A stretch of DNA of 64,000 bases from Corynebacterium doosanense CAU 212 = DSM 45436 (GTDB taxonomy: Bacteria; Actinomycetota; Actinomycetes; Mycobacteriales; Mycobacteriaceae), in assembly GCF_000767055.1 (NCBI RefSeq), contig NZ_CP006764.1:2356001-2420000 (forward strand), in the 5' to 3' direction. Below the pieces are notes generated by a model that saw nothing but the letters and a program-made list of their open reading frames with translations, did not search any database and had not been told where the DNA came from. How positions within the stretch are numbered: the stretch's first letter is position 1; each line of letters begins with the position of its first letter. The position numbers and the translations under genes are program-made. Positions 34,737 to 48,980 of this stretch are shown here, in pieces.

Positions 34737-35705
34737 TTACTTCTCGTCCGGGAGGGCTGCCTTCGGCGCAGGCGCCGGCGCGGGTGCGGCCGAGTTGCCG
34801 TGGTACTGCACGGACCCCTCGGTCATCTGGAAGAACGCCTCCTCCAGGGACGCGGCCTTCTCCGACAGCTCGGAGAGCATCACGCCGGTCGAGTACGCCA
34901 GCGCGCCAATCTCGTCGGAGGAACGGTCCTGCACCAGCAGGCTCGGCCGGCCCTCGGAGTCCCGGCCCTCGGTGAAACCGATGCCCTCCTCGGTCAGGGC
35001 GGCGCCGAACTCCGCGAGGTGCTCGGCGCGCACCACCACCGTGCGGGTGGAGTGCTCGCGGATGAAGTCCTGCACCGTCGTGTCCGCGATGAGTTTGCCC
35101 TGGCCGATGACCACGAGGTTCTCCGCGGTCTGCGCCATCTCGGACAAGAGGTGGGAGGAGACGAGCACCGTGCGGCCCTCCCGGGCGAGCGTCTGCATGA
35201 GTCCGCGGACCCAGCGGATGCCCTCGGGGTCGAGTCCGTTGACGGGCTCGTCGAGAAGCAGCACGCCGGGATCACCGAGCAGTGCCCCCGCCAGGCCGAG
35301 GCGCTGCCCCATGCCCAGCGAGAAGCCGCCGGCCTTCTTGCCGGCGACGTCGCTGAGGCCAACCAGTCCGAGCACCTCGTCGACGCGGCTGACGGGGATG
35401 CCGTTCGCCTGGGCGATCCACTTCAGGTGCGCGGCGGCGGAGCGGTTGGGATGCACGGCCTTGGCATCGAGCAGCGCGCCCACCTCCGTGATCGGGCACC
35501 GGATGTCGCGGTAGTTGACGCCGTTGATCGCCGCCCTGCCCGCGGTGGGGTTGTCCAGACCGACGAGCATGCGCATCGTCGTGGACTTACCCGCGCCGTT
35601 GGGGCCGAGGAATCCCGTGACCACGCCGGGCTTGACCGTGAACGACAGGTCGTCGACTGCGCGCACGCCTCTGTACTGTTTGGTCAGGCCAACTGCTTCA
35701 ATCAT
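34737..35705 (-). CDS. ABC transporter ATP-binding protein
   Basis: The 322-residue protein is a complete nucleotide-binding domain of the DrrA/CcmA type: Walker A GPNGAGKST (about 37-45), Q-loop GLDNPTAG region, signature SLGMGQRLGLAGAL, Walker B VLLLDEP, H-loop SSHLL. A roughly 90-residue C-terminal extension ends in an Ala/Pro-rich tail. The ATG at 35705 gives the family start MIEAVGLTKQY; the frame extends a few codons upstream with no SD. It drives the permease encoded next. Confidence 0.93.
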   Translation of the reverse strand: MIEAVGLTKQYRGVRAVDDLSFTVKPGVVTGFLGPNGAGKSTTMRMLVGLDNPTAGRAAINGVNYRDIRCPITEVGALLDAKAVHPNRSAAAHLKWIAQANGIPVSRVDEVLGLVGLSDVAGKKAGGFSLGMGQRLGLAGALLGDPGVLLLDEPVNGLDPEGIRWVRGLMQTLAREGRTVLVSSHLLSEMAQTAENLVVIGQGKLIADTTVQDFIREHSTRTVVVRAEHLAEFGAALTEEGIGFTEGRDSEGRPSLLVQDRSSDEIGALAYSTGVMLSELSEKAASLEEAFFQMTEGSVQYHGNSAAPAPAPAPKAALPDEK

Positions 35706-35735
35706 GGCACCAACAATGCCATACACCTCGGACTC

Positions 35736-36254
35736 CTACCGGAGGAGACCCAGCACGCGCTCCCGCAGGACAGGCACCGCGGCGGCGAAGGCGGGCAGTA
35801 GATTGCGGGTCTCCAGCTGGCTCAGCGGGACCCACGCGAGCTCGAGCGCCTCGTCGTTGTGGGTCACCAGTAGCCGGTCGCCGCCGACAGTCAGGGCGAG
35901 GACGCAGGTGTAACTCCAGTCGCCGCAGAGCTCCGGGCGTTCCGGGTCGGCCGCGAAGGGCCCGGCCGTGACCTGCGTGTCCAGCACCTCCACCGCCGCG
36001 GGGTCGACGGCGGTTTCCTCCACTGCCTCGCGCAGGGCGGCGTCGACAGGCGTCTCATGCGAGTCTCGGGCGCCACCCGGCAGGGCCCACGTCCCGCCGC
36101 TGGCCGTCCACGGCGCGCGGTGCTGCAGCAGCACCTCGGGCTCGTCACCGCCGGTGGGGCGCTGCGCCACGAGGAACAGGCCCGCCGCCCCGAATCTCCC
36201 CCACACCTTCGCACCGCGCGGAGCTGCGGACCATCCATTGCCGTCACCGATCAT
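35736..36254 (-). CDS. Nudix hydrolase
   Basis: The 172-residue protein has the Nudix box GGARDSHETPVDAALREA followed by VEETAVD (about residues 62-86), matching G-x5-E-x7-REUxEExGU apart from the last Gly. It hydrolyses nucleoside diphosphates linked to another moiety; the substrate is unknown. The start was placed at the ATG at 36254 (MIGDGNG); the upstream extension would run into the glnX control region. Located immediately upstream of glnX, divergently. Confidence 0.85.
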   Translation of the reverse strand: MIGDGNGWSAAPRGAKVWGRFGAAGLFLVAQRPTGGDEPEVLLQHRAPWTASGGTWALPGGARDSHETPVDAALREAVEETAVDPAAVEVLDTQVTAGPFAADPERPELCGDWSYTCVLALTVGGDRLLVTHNDEALELAWVPLSQLETRNLLPAFAAAVPVLRERVLGLLR

Positions 36255-36342
36255 GCGACCCACCCTAGTTCCGCCCCGGCGAGCGTGGCCCCACCGGCGC
36301 GTGGCCTGGCACACACGGGCCCGGCCGCGTTATCCTGTCCCA

Positions 36343-37832
36343 ATGACCCTTGACGGTGAGCGGGATGCTGTGACAGCACCTGACCCGTTGATCCCCGAGG
36401 GGCCGAGCGAGGACGCATGGCTCGACCGCGCCGGGGCCGATGTGCGCACCAACATCGGCGTGAAACGCGCCCGGTGGCGCAGCACGGTCTCCGAGGCCTT
36501 CTCCTCCCCGGTCGCCAGCGTGCGCAGGACCTACAGCTTCCTGGTCACCACGCCGGGCAAGATGTTCGCCGTCACCATCTTCCTCTCCGTGGCCATCTTC
36601 GCGGCCGGCTACTCCATGTCGGCCTCGGCCACCGAGCGCCAGGACGGCCTCGACGTCCTGCTCACCGAGACGGAGCCGCTGAGTTATTCGGCACACGACC
36701 TCTACACCAACCTCTCGTTGGCGGACACGGTTGCCACCAGCGGGTTCGTCCGCCCAGGCGTGGATTCGCAGACCACCCTGGACCGCTACTACGCCGCCAT
36801 CGACCAGGCGTCGGTGGCCGCCACGCAGTCCGCCTCGGGCATCGACCCGAAGGACCCGGAGGTCGCGGAGCTGGTCACCACCATCCAACGGGAGCTGCCC
36901 GTCTACACCGCCATGGTGGAGACGGCCCGGACCAACAGCCGCATGGGCAACCCCGTGGGCGTGACGTATATGACCAACGCCTCCGGCCTCATGCGCGGCG
37001 ACATCCTGCCCGCCGCCTCCAAACTCTTCCAGCTCACCGGCGACAACGTCGCCGAACAGCAGACCCGGCTGACCACCCCGCAGTGGGTCCCCCTCTCCGG
37101 CCTGCTGGCGGCTGTGCTGTTCCTCGTTGCGGCGCAGTGGTGGCTGTGGCGACGCACCCGGCGCCGGTTCAACCGGGGGTTCCTCGCGGCCACGGCGATG
37201 ATGGTCCTGGCGATCCTCTGGGTCGGCGTGTCCAACCTGGCCACCTGGCAGACCGGCGGGCGCGGCTTCCAGGAGGCCTCGGGCCCGTGGGACTCGCTCA
37301 CCAACGCGCGGATCCTCGCCCAGGAGGCCCAGACGACGGAGACCCTCGCCCTGCTGCGCCGGGAGACGGACGCCGAACCCACCGCGGCCTTCGACAGCAT
37401 GTCCCACGCGGTCACCTCGGCCATCGACGACGTCGAGGCCGCCCGGGCGGAGGGCGTCAATCTCGACGGCTTCTCCTCCCCGGCCACCTCGGCGGACCGC
37501 CAGGCCGCGGATGTGCGCGCCGCGCTGGATGACTGGAGCGGTGCCTACGACCGTTACCTCGCGGCGCTGAGCGCGGGCGACTACGACACCGCCGCCTACC
37601 TCTCCACCACCACGTCGCTGGCCCCCGGCGCGGAGCCCACCACGGCGAGCGCGGCCGGTCGCCTGGACAACGCGTTGAGCGAGCTCATCGACGGTGCCCG
37701 CACGTCCATGCGTGCCTACATCGCCGACGGTCTCGCGGCCACCACGCTCGTCGCCACCGCAGTGCTGCTGCTGGCCTTCCTGGCCGTGGTCAGCCTGTGG
37801 CTCGGCATCCGCGCCCGACTGCAGGAGTACCT

Positions 37833-37836
<4 letters not shown>
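36343..37836 (+). CDS. glnX: GlnX-like membrane protein of the PknG signalling pathway
   Basis: The 497-residue protein has four predicted membrane helices (about 75-95, 245-265, 275-300 and the C-terminal AATTLVATAVLLLAFLAVVSLW) with two large extracytoplasmic helical domains between them. In C. glutamicum GlnX with GlnH relays amino-acid availability to PknG. The assignment rests on the strict glnX-glnH-pknG order and the topology. TATCCT lies 6 bases before the ATG at 36343, implying a leaderless mRNA. Its stop overlaps the glnH GTG by four bases. Confidence 0.88.
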
Positions 37837-41401
<3,565 letters not shown>

Positions 41402-41438
41402 GATTCGGCCCCTGGGCCCCCGCCCCCGGGAAAAGCTT

Positions 41439-41520
41439 CGACCACGGTTTCTCGACCGCTTGGTGGATTGGTGTCATCCACATTGCGGTCGGGAAACCGT
41501 GGTCAAGAAACCGTGGTCGG
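41439..41520. repeat. palindromic intergenic repeat element, copy 2
   Basis: The left arm begins CGACCACGGTTTCTCGACC (41439-41468) and pairs with 41477-41504 with about 3 mismatches around an 8-base loop. A partial third copy of the right arm (AAACCGTGGTC) follows at 41508-41518. The arm matches copy 1 at 23113. It lies between convergent pknG and ackA. Confidence 0.8.
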
Positions 41521-41553
41521 GGTTTCGCGCGAGAGACCCCCTCAGCGCAGGTG

Positions 41554-42747
41554 CTAGACCAGCGCGTCAGCCTTCTGCGCGATGGCGAGCTCCTCGTTCG
41601 TCGGAATGACCAAGACCTTGATGGTCGAGTCGTCCGTCGAGATCTCCCGGGCGCGGTCGCCGCGCACGGAGTTACGCTCGGGATCGATCTTGACGCCGTA
41701 GTGCTCCAGGTCGGCCAGGGCCGCCGCGCGGACGCCGATGTCGTTCTCGCCGACTCCGGCGGTGAACGTGATGGCGTCCACGCGCCCAAGGGCGATCATG
41801 TAGGCGCCGATGAAGCGTCGCAGCTGGGTGACGTAGACGTCGAGAGCACGGGCGGCCTTGGGGTCGCCGCCCACGATGTTCTCCCGGAGATCGCGGAAGT
41901 CGCTGACGCCCGAGAGCCCGAGAATGCCGGACTTCTTGTTCAGCAGCGTGTCGATCTCATCGATGCTCATCCCCGCCTGACGGTGCAGGTGGAAGATGAT
42001 TCCCGGGTCGATGTCGCCGCAGCGCGTGCCCATGACCAGGCCCGCGAGCGGGGTCAGACCCATGGTGGTGTCGATGGGGTTGCCGCCACGGACCGCGGAC
42101 GCGGAGGCGCCGTTGCCCAGGTGGAGGATGATCTGGTTGACGTCCGCGGCCGGCTTGCCCAGCAGCTCGGGCACCTGCTGGGAGATGAACTCGTGGCTGG
42201 TGCCGTGGAAGCCGTAGCGGCGCACCTGGTTCTCCTCGGCGACCTCGGCGTTGATGGCGTACTGGGACGCGGACGCGGGAAGTTGACGGAAGAAACCGGT
42301 GTCGAAGACCGCGACGTGCGGGACGTCCGGGAGCAGCTTCCGGGCGACCTCGATGCCGTCGATGTTGGCGGGGTTGTGCAGGGGCGCGAGCGGCACCTGC
42401 GCGCGGATCTGCTCGACGACGTCGTCGTTGATGATCTTCGGCTTTGAGAACACCTGGCCGCCGTGGACGACGCGGTGGCCCACGGAGGAGATGTCCAGCT
42501 CGCTGGGGCCGCAGCCCAGACGGTTGAGCTCGGAGATCGAGAGCTCGAGGCCCTCGGTGTGGTTGCGGATGCACTGTTCCCTGAAGTGCTTGTCACCCTC
42601 GTACTTGATGGTGAGCCTGCCGTAGGGGCTGCCGATCTGCTCGACGAGTCCGGACACTAGCGGCGGCCGGGTGGCCTCGGCCTTGGGGTCGACGATCTGG
42701 AACTTGACGGACGATGAACCTGAGTTGATGACGAGAACGTAGGCCAT
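41554..42747 (-). CDS. ackA: acetate kinase
   Basis: The 397-residue enzyme interconverts acetyl phosphate + ADP and acetate + ATP. ASKHA-fold landmarks are [12 protein letters not shown] at the N-terminus, [37 protein letters not shown] and TFTAGVGEN. It is full length. The ATG at 42747 shares one base with the pta stop (TAATG), so pta-ackA translation is coupled; this allows acetate activation and overflow acetate production. Confidence 0.97.
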   Translation of the reverse strand: MAYVLVINSGSSSVKFQIVDPKAEATRPPLVSGLVEQIGSPYGRLTIKYEGDKHFREQCIRNHTEGLELSISELNRLGCGPSELDISSVGHRVVHGGQVFSKPKIINDDVVEQIRAQVPLAPLHNPANIDGIEVARKLLPDVPHVAVFDTGFFRQLPASASQYAINAEVAEENQVRRYGFHGTSHEFISQQVPELLGKPAADVNQIILHLGNGASASAVRGGNPIDTTMGLTPLAGLVMGTRCGDIDPGIIFHLHRQAGMSIDEIDTLLNKKSGILGLSGVSDFRDLRENIVGGDPKAARALDVYVTQLRRFIGAYMIALGRVDAITFTAGVGENDIGVRAAALADLEHYGVKIDPERNSVRGDRAREISTDDSTIKVLVIPTNEELAIAQKADALV

Positions 42748-44114
42748 TACTTGGCGCCTCCTGCCTGGATTGCGGTGACGGCTACGGTGTTGACGATGTC
42801 GGCAACCGTGGCGCCGCGGGAAAGGTCGTTGACGGGCTTGTTCAGGCCCTGAAGGATCGGGCCGACCGCGAGGGCCGCACCGGTGCGCTGGGCCGTCTTG
42901 TAGCCGATGTTGCCGGCCTCGAGGTCCGGGAAGATGAACACGTTCGCCTGGCCGGCGACCTGGGAGTCCGGGGCCTTCTTGGCGGCGACGACGGGGTCAC
43001 ACGCGGCGTCGAACTGCAGCGGGCCGTCGACCTTGAGCTCGGGGTTGATCTTCTGCGCGGCGGCGAGCGCCTCCACGGAGCGGTCGACGTCGGGGCCGGT
43101 GCCGGAGGCTCCGGTGGAGTAGGACAGCAGAGCCACGCGCGGGTCGATGCCGAACGCCTGGGCGGTCTGCGCCGAGACGACGGCGATCTCACCGAGCTGC
43201 TCCGCGGTGGGGTTGGGGTTGACGGCACAATCGCCGAACGCCCAGAGCCGCCCGCGCATGACCATGAGGAAGATCGAGGAGACGACGGATGCCTCGGGCA
43301 AGGTCTTGATGATCTGGAAGGAGGGCTTGATGGTGTGCGCGGTGGTGTGCGCGGCGCCGGAGACCATGCCGTCGGCGAGGCCCTTGTGCACCATCATCGT
43401 GGCGAAGTAGGAGATGTCCTCCATGGTCTTCTTCGCCTCATCGATGGTCACGCCCTTCTTCTTGCGCAGCTCGGCGAAATCCGCGGCGAACTCGTTCGCC
43501 AGGGGCGAGGTGAGGTGGTCGATGATCTCGGCCTTGGAGAGATCCAGGCCCAGCTCGGCCTCGCGCTCGGCGACGGCGTCCGGGTTGCCCAGGATGGTCA
43601 GCTTCACGACGTCGGATTCAAGCAGCTCGCTCGCGGCGGTGAGCACGCGGTCGTCGTCGCCCTCGGGCAGCACGATGTGCGCGCCGGCTGCGCGAGCCTT
43701 GGTGAGCAGTTCGTGCTGGAACACGCTGGGGGACATGACCTGCGTCGCGTCCGTCTCCAGCGCGGGGCCGATGGCCCAGGCGGTGCGCTCAAAGTCGCAG
43801 GCCTCGGCGATGACGGTGCCGAAGGCCTCGGCCTGGGAGACCACGAGGTCGACGTGCGGGCCCGGGCGGTCGTAGGAGATGACCACCGGGACGCCGAGGG
43901 CGGCCGCGACCTTCGCGTCGAAGGTCTGGTTTCCGGTGCCGACCAGCAGGCTGTTGCGGCTGTCGTCGAAATGCTCAAGGACGTCACCGATGGTGGTGCC
44001 CAGCTCAGCTACGTCGACGCGCGCGAGGTCGTTGCCCCGGGCGAATCCGTCAAGATCGAGCCCGTCAAAGTTTCGGCCGACCACTGTCAGCAGTACGGAG
44101 AGATTCTCGGTCAT
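42747..44114 (-). CDS. pta: phosphate acetyltransferase
   Basis: The 455-residue enzyme exchanges acetyl-CoA + Pi and acetyl phosphate + CoA. The C-terminal PTA_PTB domain (about 130-450) carries [28 protein letters not shown] and [12 protein letters not shown]. The N-terminal part is a shortened P-loop-like region without an obvious Walker motif, as in corynebacterial Pta. GGAAAGG lies about 13 bases before the ATG at 44114. A TAAAAT hexamer on the minus strand near 44150 is a likely -10 box. First gene of pta-ackA. Confidence 0.96.
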   Translation of the reverse strand: MTENLSVLLTVVGRNFDGLDLDGFARGNDLARVDVAELGTTIGDVLEHFDDSRNSLLVGTGNQTFDAKVAAALGVPVVISYDRPGPHVDLVVSQAEAFGTVIAEACDFERTAWAIGPALETDATQVMSPSVFQHELLTKARAAGAHIVLPEGDDDRVLTAASELLESDVVKLTILGNPDAVAEREAELGLDLSKAEIIDHLTSPLANEFAADFAELRKKKGVTIDEAKKTMEDISYFATMMVHKGLADGMVSGAAHTTAHTIKPSFQIIKTLPEASVVSSIFLMVMRGRLWAFGDCAVNPNPTAEQLGEIAVVSAQTAQAFGIDPRVALLSYSTGASGTGPDVDRSVEALAAAQKINPELKVDGPLQFDAACDPVVAAKKAPDSQVAGQANVFIFPDLEAGNIGYKTAQRTGAALAVGPILQGLNKPVNDLSRGATVADIVNTVAVTAIQAGGAK

Positions 44115-44400
44115 GGTGAAGGTTGTTGCCTTTCCTGATTTGCCTAATTTTATTTCGGCCCCGTTTCGTGAGTGATCAGGGGCACACTCTAGCCGCGAAC
44201 AGTCTCAGCTTACCCGGGAAAGTTTTGCCCGTCGTAGCTTCGGCCCCTCGTGTGAATGAATGTGAGTCACCGCGCCGGTTTGCCGCAGGTGGGTAAGTAC
44301 ACTGTCGGGGGTTAGACGAGCGAATCCTTCCGCCAGCTCCGGGCCGGTTCCTGTGCCCGACTGGCGAGGCAATCCCTATGAAAGGCAGTGAGTTTCCTTC
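44115..44400. promoter_or_regulatory. divergent control region of pta-ackA and fprA
   Basis: On the minus strand TAAAAT (about 44149-44154) serves pta, with CGGGGC a few bases upstream, which fits the loose RamA pattern (C-G4-C). On the + strand TACACT near 44297 is a candidate -10 for fprA. Regulator identity is inference. Confidence 0.35.
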
Positions 44401-45768
44401 ATGAGTTCCCCCCTGCGCATCGCTGTGGTCGGCGCCGGCCCGGCCGGCATCTACGCCTCCGACCTGCTGGTGAAGTCGGACGTCGACGTGGAGATCGACC
44501 TCTACGAGAAGATGCCGGCCCCCTTCGGCCTCATCCGCTACGGCGTCGCTCCCGATCACCCGCGCATCAAGGGCATCATCGCCAGCCTGCACCGCGTCCT
44601 CGAGCAAGAGGAGATCGAGCTGATCGGAAACGTCGAGGTGGGCAAGGACATCACCGTCGAGGAGATGCGGGAGTTCTACGACGCCATCGTCTTCTCCACC
44701 GGCGCCACGGCCGACAAGGACCTCGACATCCCGGGCATGGACCTGGAGGGCACGCACGGCGCGGGCGAGTTCGTCGGTTTCTACGACGGTAACCCCGACT
44801 TCAAGCGCGACTGGAACCTCGACGCGGAGAAGGTCGCCGTCATCGGCGTGGGCAACGTCGCCCTCGACATCGCCCGCGTCTTGGCCAAGACCGCCGACGA
44901 GCTGCACGTCACCGAGATTCCCGACAACGTCTACGAGCACCTCGGCCACTCCCGCATCAAGGAGGTGCACGTCTTCGGCCGCCGCGGCCCGGCGCAGGTG
45001 AAGTTCACCCCGCAGGAGCTCAAGGAGCTCGATCATTCCGAAAACGTCGAGGTCATCGTCGATCCCGAGGACATCGACTACGACGAGGCCTCCGAGAACG
45101 CGCGCCGCGAGAAGAAGGCCGTGGATCAGGTCGCCCAGATCCTCGAGGGCTACGCCATGCGCGAGCCGAAGGATGCCCCGCACAAGCTGTTCATCCACCT
45201 CTTCGAGGCCCCGACCGAGGTCCTGGGCGAGGGCGGCAAGGTCTTGGGCATCCGCACCGAGCGCACGGAGCTCGACGGCAACGGCGGCGTCACCGGCACC
45301 GGCACCTTCACCGACTGGGACGTCCAGCAGGTCTACCGCGCGGTGGGCTACCGCCCCGAGGGCGTCGAGGGTGTGCCCTTCGACCCCAGCGAGTCCGTCA
45401 TGCCCAACGACGGCGGCCGCGTGCTCACCGAGCCGAACGGCGAGGCCGTCCCCGGTCTCTACACCACCGGCTGGATCAAGCGCGGGCCCGTGGGCCTGAT
45501 CGGCAACACCAAGTCCGACGCCAAGGACACCACGAACATGCTGCTGGCGGACCACGCCGAGGGCAAGCTGCGCGAGGCGTCCAAGCGCACCCGCCAGGAC
45601 GTGGCCGACTTCTTCGAGGGCAAGGGCCACCCCATCACCACCTGGGCGGGCTGGCACCGTCTCGACACCGCCGAGCGCGCCGCAGGTGAGGCCGAGGGCC
45701 GCGAGCGCAAGAAGATCGTCGAGTGGGATGACATGCTCAAGCACTCGGGCCCGCAGGATATTGTCTAG
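44401..45768 (+). CDS. fprA: FprA-type ferredoxin/adrenodoxin-NADP+ reductase
   Basis: The 455-residue flavoprotein transfers electrons between NADPH and ferredoxin. The FAD loop VVGAGPAGIYASD is at residues 9-21, the NADPH loop VIGVGNVALDIARVL at about 145-159. GRRGPAQVKFTPQEL and GWIKRGPVGLIGNTKSDA are typical of the adrenodoxin-reductase family. The ATG at 44401 opens MSSPLRIAVVG. It is next to pta as in C. glutamicum. The partner ferredoxin is not in the window. Confidence 0.95.
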   Translation: MSSPLRIAVVGAGPAGIYASDLLVKSDVDVEIDLYEKMPAPFGLIRYGVAPDHPRIKGIIASLHRVLEQEEIELIGNVEVGKDITVEEMREFYDAIVFSTGATADKDLDIPGMDLEGTHGAGEFVGFYDGNPDFKRDWNLDAEKVAVIGVGNVALDIARVLAKTADELHVTEIPDNVYEHLGHSRIKEVHVFGRRGPAQVKFTPQELKELDHSENVEVIVDPEDIDYDEASENARREKKAVDQVAQILEGYAMREPKDAPHKLFIHLFEAPTEVLGEGGKVLGIRTERTELDGNGGVTGTGTFTDWDVQQVYRAVGYRPEGVEGVPFDPSESVMPNDGGRVLTEPNGEAVPGLYTTGWIKRGPVGLIGNTKSDAKDTTNMLLADHAEGKLREASKRTRQDVADFFEGKGHPITTWAGWHRLDTAERAAGEAEGRERKKIVEWDDMLKHSGPQDIV

Positions 45769-46210
45769 GACCCTCAAGGCTGTCCCTCTGGCGGAGATGA
45801 CCCCGCTGGAGGTGCACCAGCTGTACAAGCTGCGCGTGGACGCCTACGTCTTAGAGCAGGCGACTCCCTACCAGGAGATCCAGGACATCGACGCCGCCGA
45901 CTCCACCCGGCACCTCCTGCTTCAGGACGAATCGGGGGCGCTGCTCGGTTGCGCGCGCCTGCATCCCGCACAGGTGGCCGGCGAGGAGGTCACCCAGTTC
46001 GGCCGCTTCGTGCTCGTTCCCTCCGCGCGGGGTACCGGGGCGGGCGATGAACTCCTGCGCTTCGCCCTCGCCGAGGCGCGTGCGGACCGGCCCGTCTATC
46101 TCACAGCGCAGCTCGGCCTGACCGGCTACTACGCCCGGTACGGGTTCACGGAGACAGGTGAGCGTTACGACGACACCGGCGTCCCCCACCAGCCGATGAT
46201 CCGCTACTGA
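45761..46210 (+). CDS. GNAT N-acetyltransferase (ElaA-like)
   Basis: The 149-residue protein has the ElaA-type opening LTPLEVHxLYKLR (here MTPLEVHQLYKLRVDAYVLEQ), the acetyl-CoA region VLVPSARGTGAGDELL (R-G-T-G-A-G) and the QLGLTGYYARYGF block near the C-terminus. The substrate is unknown. The TTG at 45761 overlaps the fprA 3' end by 8 bases and includes the conserved start; ATG 45797 is an alternative that would remove 12 residues. Its 3' end overlaps the convergent GH13 gene by 7 bases. Confidence 0.82.
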   Translation: MSRTLKAVPLAEMTPLEVHQLYKLRVDAYVLEQATPYQEIQDIDAADSTRHLLLQDESGALLGCARLHPAQVAGEEVTQFGRFVLVPSARGTGAGDELLRFALAEARADRPVYLTAQLGLTGYYARYGFTETGERYDDTGVPHQPMIRY

Positions 46211-48420
46211 TCCTCGTCCTCGACGCTGGGCCCGATGAGCAGGAACGCCATGCCCAGCCCGTCGAGTTCGACGGAGAATCCCTGCAGGTCATCGACCCGG
46301 GTGATCTCCTCGCCGGTGGCCGCGTCGATGACGGCGTGGCGCACGGGCAGCTCCTCCGAGCGCACCGCTGCGGTGACGGCCTCGGTGGCGAAGTTGAGCA
46401 CGGTGACCTGCAGCGGCGCGTCTTCGTCGTCCTCGCCCTCGTCGAGGCGGTGCACCATGACCAGCAGCCCAGGGTGGGAGACCTCGGGGACGTCCAGCTG
46501 GATGCCCAGGTGCAGCTTGTGCTCGGTGCGCAGGCGCAGCATCTCGGTGAGCTGGTTGAGGAAGGACTCGGGATCGTCCAGCTGCTCGGGGACCGTGCCA
46601 TGCAGAATACGCGCCTTGGGAAGCCCGGCCTGGGACTCGGTGGCCTCGGGTGCGACGCCCATGAGGTCGATGGCACCCCGCTCGATCCATCGGGTATCGG
46701 TGCCGTCGATAAGCTCCGCCACCTCCTCCGAGGGAACCGTGAGGGCACCGACGAGGTCCCACGCGGAGAGCGCGAAGGCGCCGGGCTGCCAGGAGTTGTA
46801 TGCCGCGAGCAGCAGGTGGGCGCGGCGGATCTGGGCGGCGCCGGCCTCGTCGATGTCGTCGAGCGTGCCGTAACCCAGCGCCGCCGCGGCGACCGTGGAG
46901 CTGGTGCAGGCGATGCCGTTGGTGGTGAAGACGCGGTTGTAGTCGATCCCGTTGCCGGTGAGTTTCTCGGTGAGGTCGCGGCGCACGGCCATGGCCAGCT
47001 GCGGGCCGGTGATCTCCTCGCCGCGGAACTCGAAACGTTCGTCGTCGGCGCGGGTCTCCCAGTGCACGAGCTCGTAGGTGAGTTCGTCGTGGTTCTGCAG
47101 CGCGTGGATGAGGCGCACCGGCTGGACGTCGGCCGCGAGCGAGGCGCGCAGCGTCAGACGCAGGAACTCGGTGTTCCCGGTGAGCAGGGCGTGCTGGTAG
47201 CCGGGGCGGGTGATGAAGTCGTAGGACAGGTCGGCGCCGTACTCGCCGGTGTCGTGGATGTCGTTGATGGTGAGGTTGAGCTCCTGGAAGGAGAATCCAC
47301 CCACCTTGCGGATCATGCTGGCGATGAACTGGTTGGCGCCGACGGACAGCGGGTGGCCCTCGGACCAGGCGTGCTCGGCGCCGACACGCTTCTCCACACC
47401 CAGGAACCCGTTCGCGTCCAGACGCAGCGCGCTCGCCCCCAGATCGCCGAGCGAGTGCAGCGCATCGCCGATGACCAAGCGCATGCCGGCGAACGTCGGA
47501 TCGAGCCAGTTGATGGTCGGCTGCCCCTCCTTGAAGTAGTGCAGGTAGACCCAGCGGCGCACGACCCCGTCGACGCCGAGCACCTCGCGGGTGGCGCTCC
47601 AGTTCGTCTCCTTGATGCCCGGCGCGTAGAAGATCACCCGCTGCAGGGAACCGATGATGAAACCGAGGTCTGCCAGCTCCTTCTCCGCGGTGACGCTGAG
47701 GTTCGCGGTGTCCATCCCCGGGGTGACCTCGGGCAGCAGGTGCCAGTGCTCCTGCGGGATCTCCACCATGTGGAAGATGCCGGGGTACTCCTTGTACGCC
47801 ATCTCCGCGAGGCGGAAGTCCGCACCCTTACCCGTGTGACCGGGCACGATGTCGTCGATGACGATGCCGCCGGCCTGGTCGGCCACGTCGGTGAGGCGCT
47901 GAAAGTCCTCGTCGGTGCCGAAGGCCGGGTCGATGCGGGTGCTGATGCGGTCGAAGTGCCCGTCCACACTCGGCGTCGCCTGCCAACCCTCGAGGCCGCC
48001 GGCCGTCTTCGTCGGCCCGGTGTGGATGGCGTGCACGCCGATGGTGGAGAAAGCCTCCCAGAGTTCTTCGTCGGCGAGCGCCTCGAGGAAGGACTGGCCG
48101 TCACGGGTGATCATCGCCGACGGGTAGGTGGTGAACCACGTGGAGGCCTGGTTCAGAGCCCGGCGCGCGTCGGGGACGGCGTAGGCGTTGCGCCACATCC
48201 GGGAGCTGCCGGTCACGCCGCGCGCGAGGATGTCCGCGTCGCCGAGCATGGACTGGCGCTTGAGCCACTGCACGTAGGAGGGGTTGGATGCGTCCGCCGC
48301 GCGCGGGTCGGACAACTCGCGGCTGATCCTGCTGAACCCCAGGCTCGAGCGCGGGCGCTCCCGCCGGGGTCGGGCGGGGCGATCCTGCTGGTCAGGGGAC
48401 TCCGGATCGAAATCAGCCAC
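46204..48420 (-). CDS. GH13 (alpha-amylase superfamily) protein, trehalose-synthase-like
   Basis: The 738-residue protein has GH13 conserved regions in order: region I VIDDIVPGHTG, region II ALRLDANGFLG (R-x-D, nucleophile Asp), region III ELNLTIND (Glu) and region IV LQNHDELT. Overall layout and length resemble TreS-type transglycosylases acting on maltose/trehalose, with a C-terminal beta domain. The first 70 residues are a charged extension. The start is the GTG at 48420 with GGAGG 5 bases upstream. A palindrome (48456-48473) lies in its leader and a TATACT box at minus 48487-48492. Exact reaction uncertain. Confidence 0.75.
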   Translation of the reverse strand: MADFDPESPDQQDRPARPRRERPRSSLGFSRISRELSDPRAADASNPSYVQWLKRQSMLGDADILARGVTGSSRMWRNAYAVPDARRALNQASTWFTTYPSAMITRDGQSFLEALADEELWEAFSTIGVHAIHTGPTKTAGGLEGWQATPSVDGHFDRISTRIDPAFGTDEDFQRLTDVADQAGGIVIDDIVPGHTGKGADFRLAEMAYKEYPGIFHMVEIPQEHWHLLPEVTPGMDTANLSVTAEKELADLGFIIGSLQRVIFYAPGIKETNWSATREVLGVDGVVRRWVYLHYFKEGQPTINWLDPTFAGMRLVIGDALHSLGDLGASALRLDANGFLGVEKRVGAEHAWSEGHPLSVGANQFIASMIRKVGGFSFQELNLTINDIHDTGEYGADLSYDFITRPGYQHALLTGNTEFLRLTLRASLAADVQPVRLIHALQNHDELTYELVHWETRADDERFEFRGEEITGPQLAMAVRRDLTEKLTGNGIDYNRVFTTNGIACTSSTVAAAALGYGTLDDIDEAGAAQIRRAHLLLAAYNSWQPGAFALSAWDLVGALTVPSEEVAELIDGTDTRWIERGAIDLMGVAPEATESQAGLPKARILHGTVPEQLDDPESFLNQLTEMLRLRTEHKLHLGIQLDVPEVSHPGLLVMVHRLDEGEDDEDAPLQVTVLNFATEAVTAAVRSEELPVRHAVIDAATGEEITRVDDLQGFSVELDGLGMAFLLIGPSVEDEDQ

Positions 48421-48566
48421 TGTTCCTCCACATTCACTAGCGGGCGAAAATTTGCGGCGCCGTCGACGGTGCCTCAGACCCGCCCGAGTATACGGACGCG
48501 GCTGGACACGTCCATTCCGGTCAGTGGTGGTGACGCGTATCGACGCCCCGTGCCCACCCCTCGCTC

Positions 48567-48980
48567 CTAGGCCAGCTGCGCCAGCAGGTCGCGCACGCGG
48601 CGGTCGATGTCGTCGCGGATCAGGCGCATCCGCTCCTCGCCCTCGATGCCCCGGGTGGACGGCTCGTCGGTCTCCCAGCGCTCCAGGGTTCCGCGGGCGT
48701 CCGGGGGAAGGGTCAGCTGGGCGTCGGTGCCCAGAATGATCACCCGGTCGGCGGTGCGCGCCAGCTCAGGGTCGACGGCCTTGGGGCGGGCGTCGGACAT
48801 ATCCGCGCCGAGCTCGGCCACCGCCTTGGCCGACTGCTCGTTGGTGTGGGTGCCCGGCCGGGTTCCGGCGGAGTGGATCTCCACGGTGTCGCCGGCGTGG
48901 TGCTGGGCGAGCGCCGCCGCCATCTGGGATTTTCCGGCGTTGCTCATGCAGACGAAGAGGACTGTGGGTTTCGAGGTCAT
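48567..48980 (-). CDS. arsC: arsenate reductase (mycothiol/LMW-phosphatase type)
   Basis: The 137-residue protein has the low-molecular-weight phosphatase fold with the P-loop [15 protein letters not shown] (Cys about residue 11). The corynebacterial ArsC enzymes of this kind join arsenate to mycothiol and release As(III) with mycoredoxin. The ATG at 48980 overlaps the 3' end of the ACR3 gene by four bases (ATGA), so it is co-expressed with the arsenite pump. Confidence 0.9.
   Translation of the reverse strand: MTSKPTVLFVCMSNAGKSQMAAALAQHHAGDTVEIHSAGTRPGTHTNEQSAKAVAELGADMSDARPKAVDPELARTADRVIILGTDAQLTLPPDARGTLERWETDEPSTRGIEGEERMRLIRDDIDRRVRDLLAQLA

Noticed and set aside
44251..44271. Possible GlxR site (TGTGA... 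in the pta/fprA spacer)
   Set aside because: The second half-site TCACA at the correct 6-base spacing is missing.
46336..48570. 744-codon open frame opposite the GH13 gene
   Set aside because: Shadow of the GH13 frame; no recognisable domain.
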